Below the pieces are notes generated by a model. It was not told the origin of the DNA, searched no databases, and saw only the letters and a list, made by a program, of their open reading frames with translations. A stretch of 64,000 nucleotides of DNA from Theobroma cacao. Lineage: Eukaryota > Streptophyta > Magnoliopsida > Malvales > Malvaceae. The stretch spans positions 16,296,193-16,360,192 of the forward strand of contig NC_030853.1 of assembly GCF_000208745.1 (NCBI RefSeq). Reading direction: 5' to 3'. Shown piece by piece: positions 58,890-64,000 of this stretch. Position 1 is the first letter of the stretch; every line of letters begins with the position of its first letter. A program made the position numbers and the translations under genes.

Positions 58890-60101
58890 ATGGAGGGCTT
58901 TGGTGATCTGCCAAGAGACTTGTTCCTTGAAATCCTCTTACGGTTGCCAGTGGAATCTTTGATGCGATGCAAGTGCGTTTGCAAATGTTGGTACACTCTC
59001 ATTCGCAATGCTAAATTCATTGAATTGCACCTTAAGTACAACTGCAACAACAATGTATGTGTCCTTCTCAAGCGCTGCCTTCTGACATGCTTAGGGAAGA
59101 AAGAAAATATGTTGTCTTTGGTCTGCAGCAACGGTTTTTCTTTTGTAAATTTAGATGTTGACTTGTCTTTGTATAAGAAGGAGCCATGTTTGCAACTTTT
59201 AGGTCATTGTGATGGCGTTATCTGTCTATCAAATTACAGGGATGATATAGTTCTATGTAACCCTGCAACTAGGGAGTCCATGGTCCTCCCCCAGTCTTGT
59301 CTCCCTTGTTCTCCATCAATACCAAATTTGATCCCGCAAACCAGTGCCTTGGGATTTGGTTATGATGCAAAAAGTCACCACTGCAAAGTTGTTAGGATAG
59401 TTTCATATTGGGAGGAGATAAATGAGAATGGTTTACCCCACCTTTCCAGGGTTGAAGTCTACTCTTTGGGAACTGGTTCTTGGAAAGAAATCAATGTTAA
59501 GGTCCCTGCCCATGTCTGGTATTCTCCATGTTTCGAAACATACTTTAATGGATCCTTTCACTGGCATGCTATGGATGATAACAGAAATGAAGTCATCCTT
59601 TCATTCCACATGGGAAATGAGGAGTTCCAAGTAATACCAATGCCAAGTTTTCTCTCCATGTATGATTATTCGATGTGTAGGAGTCTTTTGATTTGGAATG
59701 GGTGCATTTCTCTAATAATCTATCCAGGGAGGGGGATTGAAAAATCATTTGAGATATGTGTGATGAAGGAATATGGAGTGAGGAAATCTTGGACAAAAGT
59801 ATTGACAATCGGACCTCTTAAAAGAGTGGAAAAGCCTTTGGTTTTTTGGAAAAATGATGAGATTCTAATGGAAGGCACTAACGGACAGGTGGTGTCTTAC
59901 AACCTTAGGACCCAAGAAGTTAAGGATCTTCCAATTTATGGGGTTCCAAAGTCATTTGCTACTCTTGTTTACGTGAATAGCCTTGTTTCAGTCAAAGGAG
60001 GCTATCAAATGCTCGCTGAAGGAGATAATACAGGTGAAAAGGTTTCAACTCTTGTTATATTTTCTTTTGCACAAAGGTCTTTTTATATCTCTGTTACTTA
60101 G
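58890..60101 (+). CDS. F-box / FBA-domain protein (CPR1-like), copy 2
   Basis: As one exon it gives 403 residues from the ATG at 58890. I chose this start because MEGFGDLPRDLFLE aligns with MQGFGNLPRDLFLE of copy 1. An in-frame ATG at 58809 would add 27 unrelated residues. The F-box is at about 5-47 and the FBA region at about 90-340, with LLGHCDGVICLSNYRDDIVL, GFGYDAKS, NGSFHWHAM and FWKNDEILMEGTNGQ. The likely role is an SCF ubiquitin-ligase substrate receptor, target unknown. After GGYQMLAEGDN the sequence no longer follows copy 1. ACAG|GTGAAAAG there could be a splice donor leading to a downstream exon, so the last about 20 residues are uncertain. The two copies have clearly diverged in the Cys-rich middle but keep the same domain frame. 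Confidence 0.9.
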   Translation: MEGFGDLPRDLFLEILLRLPVESLMRCKCVCKCWYTLIRNAKFIELHLKYNCNNNVCVLLKRCLLTCLGKKENMLSLVCSNGFSFVNLDVDLSLYKKEPCLQLLGHCDGVICLSNYRDDIVLCNPATRESMVLPQSCLPCSPSIPNLIPQTSALGFGYDAKSHHCKVVRIVSYWEEINENGLPHLSRVEVYSLGTGSWKEINVKVPAHVWYSPCFETYFNGSFHWHAMDDNRNEVILSFHMGNEEFQVIPMPSFLSMYDYSMCRSLLIWNGCISLIIYPGRGIEKSFEICVMKEYGVRKSWTKVLTIGPLKRVEKPLVFWKNDEILMEGTNGQVVSYNLRTQEVKDLPIYGVPKSFATLVYVNSLVSVKGGYQMLAEGDNTGEKVSTLVIFSFAQRSFYISVT

Positions 60102-61160
60102 CATTGGAGATCCATAACAGATTTGCATCTTTTAAAATCATTTTTGCTGCATTTGTCTTAACCCTTTTGTTGCCCATTCAAAGAATTGAACATGCTTAAA
60201 GTTTTGCTATATATATATATATATACACCAACTATTTAGAATTTAGCACAGAAGAATTGTGAATTTTCCCAACCCTTTCTTCCTTTTCTAACATGGCCTA
60301 GAGGCATACAGGATGAGTTCCCAATTTGATTTGAGACATATTTTTTAGTCCATTACAAGTAAAGGTATAGTTTGTCTGTTAAAGGAAAGGCATCATTATT
60401 TTCCATAAAAGAGGTGTCATTTCTGCTAATGTTCATATTGTCTTGAAATACTTACATCCTTAGGCCTGTAAATTACTTGTAGCAGTACATGCCTTGGTAA
60501 TTTGTTTCTTAGAACATATCATGGTTTAAAAGATATGTTGAAGCTACAAGAATTTTCTCTCGTGTATTTCTGCTAATCCTAGTTTTTGTCTTAGATTTTG
60601 GTTGGTGAAGGCTTTTCCACCCTGGATAACCTTCCGAAATGCTTCCTTCAGTATGAAGCAAAGGTTGAGAGCCCTGTACCATCATGAGTGAGACATACGG
60701 GGAGGATGGAAAGTCAATGTTGCCAGGTTCAATAAATAAGAAAGGAAAAATGAACAGAGAAATAATCTTCAGTGTACAGATGATATCATAAATGTACAGA
60801 AAAATTACCATCCTAAATTTGGGTTTATCAGAATCTTTGTGCTATAAATAAAGATTTTTAAGATCAATAAGTGTGGAATTTTTGAAATTTTTTTTGGTTT
60901 GGTAGAGCCAGGATAGTGTTGCCGATTCCTACCTTACTAAGTTCCGGTTGTTGATGTTGCCATTTATTCCTGTAGAAAATATTTAGATTTAGGGATTTGA
61001 TGTTAGCCTAGACATTGATATAAAACAAATGTTCATAGCGTCAAAAAACATATGGAGGAGGGGAAGAAGACAAAGATGTGCAAGGTTCTGTTTTAGGATT
61101 TGGCTGCTGGGCATCGTTCTGTCTTCTTTTTTTTTCCACATTAATAACTAAAAAGATTTT
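60102..61160. other. Downstream flank of F-box copy 2
   Basis: May contain a 3' exon or UTR of the F-box gene; no acceptor can be assigned with confidence. A TA tract lies near 60210-60226. No other gene is seen. Confidence 0.4.
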
Positions 61161-61770
61161 TTATATTATCATCCTAGTCGTTCTTTACAATCACGATCTC
61201 TCCATAGACTGTCTTGTTCGATCCCAAACCTCCACAACCATTTAGTGAGCAAGATCTTATTTTTTATCTCCAGATCAATTAACCCAAGTCCTCCCTTGTT
61301 TCTATAAGTACAAATGCTGTCCCAACTAACATAACCGATTCTCAATTCAGAGAAATCTTCTTTAAATCTTATCCAGTTCATTTGGAATGCCTCGAGGCAT
61401 TTTAAATAAGGACATACAGAATATAAGCAGACCACTCAACATTGATTTCAGTGAAGTGACTCTACCTCTTAGTGACAACAATGTGGACTTCTACCCTTTC
61501 AACTTCACCTCAAATCGTTCAATCACTGGTTTCCAGATTTTCAGTGATGCTTGATTAGCACTTAACAGCAACTGCAAATAAGTAGATGGTAAGACACTTG
61601 CTTTACATTGAATTTTTACTGCCCACATATTCAGTTCTGTCACATTAATCCGTACCCCTATAACATCACTTTTCTGAAAATTGATCTTTAAGCTTGACAC
61701 GATCTGAAACCCACGTAATGCTTTTTTTCATGTTAAGCAAACAATCTTTGAATGCCTCTTTTCACTTGTG
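61160..61770 (-). pseudogene. LINE (L1-type) reverse transcriptase remnant
   Basis: Minus-strand fragments match the C-terminal part of plant LINE reverse transcriptase in order: SSLKINFQKSDVIGV (from about 61700), PSTYLQLLL, KSMLSGLLIFCMSLFKMP, and then VSWDSICTYRNKGGLGLIDL with KNKILLTKWLWRFG (zf-RVT-like region, 61435-61169). An in-frame stop near 61490 and a one-base surplus in an A run near 61715 break the frame. Only the 3' part of ORF2 survives; no endonuclease domain is visible. Possible further RT traces at 61790-62060 are weaker. Confidence 0.8.
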
Positions 61771-62059
61771 TTAGTAAGCTTAAGGGAAATTCTAAGAATA
61801 TTTGGGTTGGTAAGAGTTTTTCGTAAGCTCATCAAGTGAATTTCTGACACACAATTTAAATGGGTGTTGTGAGAGTGATAATACCTTCCTTATACGCAAC
61901 TGTACTCTTAAACTTAAATTTGTTTCGTAAACCAAAAGTGTGGTGGCTCCTAAACCAAATGCAGCACATAGCCTCAACAATAACTCCAAGCGCATAGCCA
62001 GCAAATTTGCGCCAACTCCAATCAATCATAGTCAACAAGAAATCCAGCCAAGACAAATT

Positions 62060-62700
62060 TACAATCTAATTTTTAACACGAAATTTGTGTGCACATGACC
62101 TGAATCTGTACCACCCCATCATTACCTACCCAACATTCCGCCTCATCAAATCACCAGCCATCATCTTAACATTCTTTCCGAAAACCACCCTCCCCCTACC
62201 CCTATATAAACTCCCCCCACCCACCACTCATTTAAACCCCAATAGATGACCTCTATTCCTACAATCTCTCTCTACAACTCAAGCCAAGCCATGGTAATTC
62301 CCCACTTTCTCCTACCATCACTTCAAAGACATGAGCAACCCCCACCACTCCCTCCGTTAAGAACTTCCTCACCCTCTACCTTGAGCTAGACTCTTCTTCC
62401 CCCCTGGTTTCACCTTCAACTCCTTCATCCTCCCTATCTTACTTACTCAAAAATAAAATAAAATAAAAAACATGATCAACACCGTCGCACCTCCCCATAA
62501 ATACCAACTCCTCATCTAACCGTTTTCTCCTTGGCCCTCCCTCCCCCTACTCCCCATAAATGCCTACTCCTCAACTAACCTTTTTCTCCTTCAACCTTTT
62601 TCTCCTTCACCCTCCCTCCCCCTACTTCCATCCCCCACACAACTTTATTAACTTACTTCAACCTATTCTCTAGATCACACAAATACATCAAGGTGCACTC
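62060..62700 (+). other. C-rich, promoter-like low-complexity region
   Basis: The plus strand is strikingly C-rich and G-poor (many CCCTCCC, CCCCTAC, CCACC words), unlike anything else in the window. CCTATATAAACTCCCCCC near 62200 resembles a TATA context. Part of it (CCCATAAATACCAACTCCTC, then CTCCTTGGCCCTCCCTCCCC) repeats about 75 bp later with changes. No ORF with a known domain follows. Confidence 0.4.
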
Positions 62701-62949
62701 ACAAAGCTTTCTTTTCTTTCTTTCTTTCTATCTTTCTTTTTTTATTTGTATTTTACACATCAAGATTCTACAAAAGGGTCATTAAAAAACAACTTTATAT
62801 AAAAATATCTCTCTTCCTGTCTAAGGTCTATAATCTTAATGCATTAAAAGCCCTCATCTTTAAAGTCTCCATAGATACCCAATTTTAGTTAATTATTATT
62901 TCTTTTAAGTATTGTCTTACGGTATGAGAACATCATGAAATAACCATGT

Positions 62950-64000
62950 CACATGGGAAAGTGAAAGTAACTTAAAATGAGTGGCAAGATTCACTGAATT
63001 ATCTTCACTTTTTGGATGTGTCGTGACGTGCTGGTCCGAGAACCCGTCCGCCAGACGCGGGCGAAAATTAAAATCCGTGTGGGAGTCGCCACCAATCTTT
63101 TTTATCTAAGGTGTGATTGGTCACCTATTAATCCGATTCTATCGACGAAGTTCTAAATTGATTTTAGATTCGTCGACAGAACGAGAACTGGTCCATGTTT
63201 TCAGAGATGGGTTCGGGAGTGCGGTTACGCACGGAGAAGGGTTAGCACCTCCGTGGCGCCCGTTCCACGAACGGTACCATTTAATCTTAAGTTATCTTAA
63301 TATAGCATTTTCTTAATTTAATCCCTACTTTATTAATTAAATTTTTGTTAAATTGACAGACTGAGTTTTTTATTTGGTTTTACGTATGCACATGATGCGA
63401 GCGTAAAATGATGTCATGACTTATTTATTTTAAATGATGGAGTCGGTAATCTTTTATTGAAAAATTATTCGAAGACCATCCCAACGCTTTGGTGAAGTCT
63501 CGAAATTCTCCTCACCTAGAGATATCCCCGGAAGAACTCATCTCTACAAGCTCCTCGGGGAAATGCCGTCATCGGGATTCCCACACCATTTGCAAAATAA
63601 GAGTGGCATGCAATGACAGTATAAAATGATGATATCTACATGCACGCGTTTATTGATTGTTTAAAAATTTTTTTGATTATTTATTATTTATTTTTTTTAT
63701 TTTTTTTGTTTTTTTCTATTTTTTATTTAGATCCGTATCTTTTAACTAACATTGTTGATTAACATTTAACTTGATTATATAACTTGTCGAATAAACAATT
63801 AATTAATTTTTTTTAAAACGATTAAATTAACTTTATTCAGTAATATTTATTTAAGCTAATTAACTAATATTATTAATTTAAATTCCGATGCAACATTATA
63901 TAAATTTTTTATATATATATTATTTTTTTAACAATAACTATTTGGCTTAACGGGTATTGGAGTTTAGAATTCGGATTTATCCCGACGCTTCGGTGAAAAT
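62950..64000. mobile_element. LTR-like retrotransposon sequence, cut by the window end
   Basis: From about 63018 (TGTCGTGACGTG) the text changes to GC-richer DNA with GTGGGAGTCGCCACCAAT and GTGCGGTTACGCACGGAGAAGGGTTAGCACC-like phrases (split here for brevity). I recall these from LTRs or ends of Ty3/Gypsy-type plant elements. ATCCCAACGCTTTGGTGAA (63479) recurs as ATCCCGACGCTTCGGTGAA (63979). The 62950-63017 flank matches 17465-17540. No protein domain is inside the window, so the family is not certain. The ORF at 63113-63316 is a by-product. Confidence 0.5.

Noticed and set aside
61792..62056. Further LINE reverse-transcriptase coding
   Set aside because: Some residues (FLLTMIDWSW) recall RT, but the order and motifs are too weak to include in the pseudogene call.
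63113..63316. ORF in the right-edge repeat
   Set aside because: Lies in LTR-like sequence, where such short open frames are common and not known to be genes.

Overview
The window is plant nuclear DNA, from a eudicot and probably a rosid. The evidence is strong AT-richness between genes, GT-AG introns, long intronless pentatricopeptide-repeat genes, plastid transit peptides and many degenerate DNA transposons. I do not name a species. Two single N bases and the duplicated sequence beside them show it comes from a draft assembly.

Genes. Eight intact protein genes can be modelled, with exon phases that close. (1) An early-nodulin-like/lamin-like phytocyanin (minus, 3391-1513). (2) Plastidial chorismate mutase, six exons (minus, 10907-7030). 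(3) An E/E+ class PPR protein, a likely At3g29230 orthologue (plus, 14332-16350). (4) A plastid-targeted UPF0301/DUF179 AlgH-like protein (plus, 19775-20891). (5) A DUF863 nuclear-type protein (plus, 25881-29382). (6) A second PPR protein (plus, 30388-32760). (7) A saccharopine-dehydrogenase-like oxidoreductase (plus, 40386-44411). (8) A tandem pair of CPR1-like F-box/FBA genes (plus, 51268-52413 and 58890-60101), with a broken third copy between them near 57 kb. The F-box pair counts as one entry in this list, so there are nine intact genes in all. They do not form a pathway or operon. Chorismate mutase is the shikimate-to-Phe/Tyr branch enzyme, the PPR proteins are organelle RNA factors and the F-box proteins are SCF substrate receptors. 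The order chorismate mutase - PPR - DUF179 - DUF863 matches, from memory, pieces of two Arabidopsis segments (At3g29200-At3g29240 and At1g69360-At1g69370), so this looks like an ancestral gene block.

Repeats. Between the genes the window is a museum of TIR transposons. There is a Harbinger-like element with TAA target duplication and a GC-rich cargo (5.0-6.2 kb). There are three long-inverted-repeat (foldback/MULE-like) elements at 0.07-0.64, 12.5-13.9 and 33.3-36.8 kb; the last carries an internal tandem duplication of about 1.5 kb. A TIR element holds a 45-bp minisatellite (37.4-39.5 kb). A 3.5-kb hAT element has a perfect 8-bp target duplication (46.3-49.8 kb) and contains a second hAT and another TIR element. 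There is also a 27-bp minisatellite (16.9-17.4 kb), a field of degenerate repeats of about 105 bp (11.3-12.4 kb), a LINE reverse-transcriptase remnant (about 61.2-61.8 kb) and, at the right edge, an LTR-like repeat cut by the window end.

I found no tRNA, rRNA, CRISPR or organellar insertion that I can support. The most informative observations are the conserved gene block, the foldback elements with internal duplication, the nested hAT structure and the assembly artefacts at both N positions.
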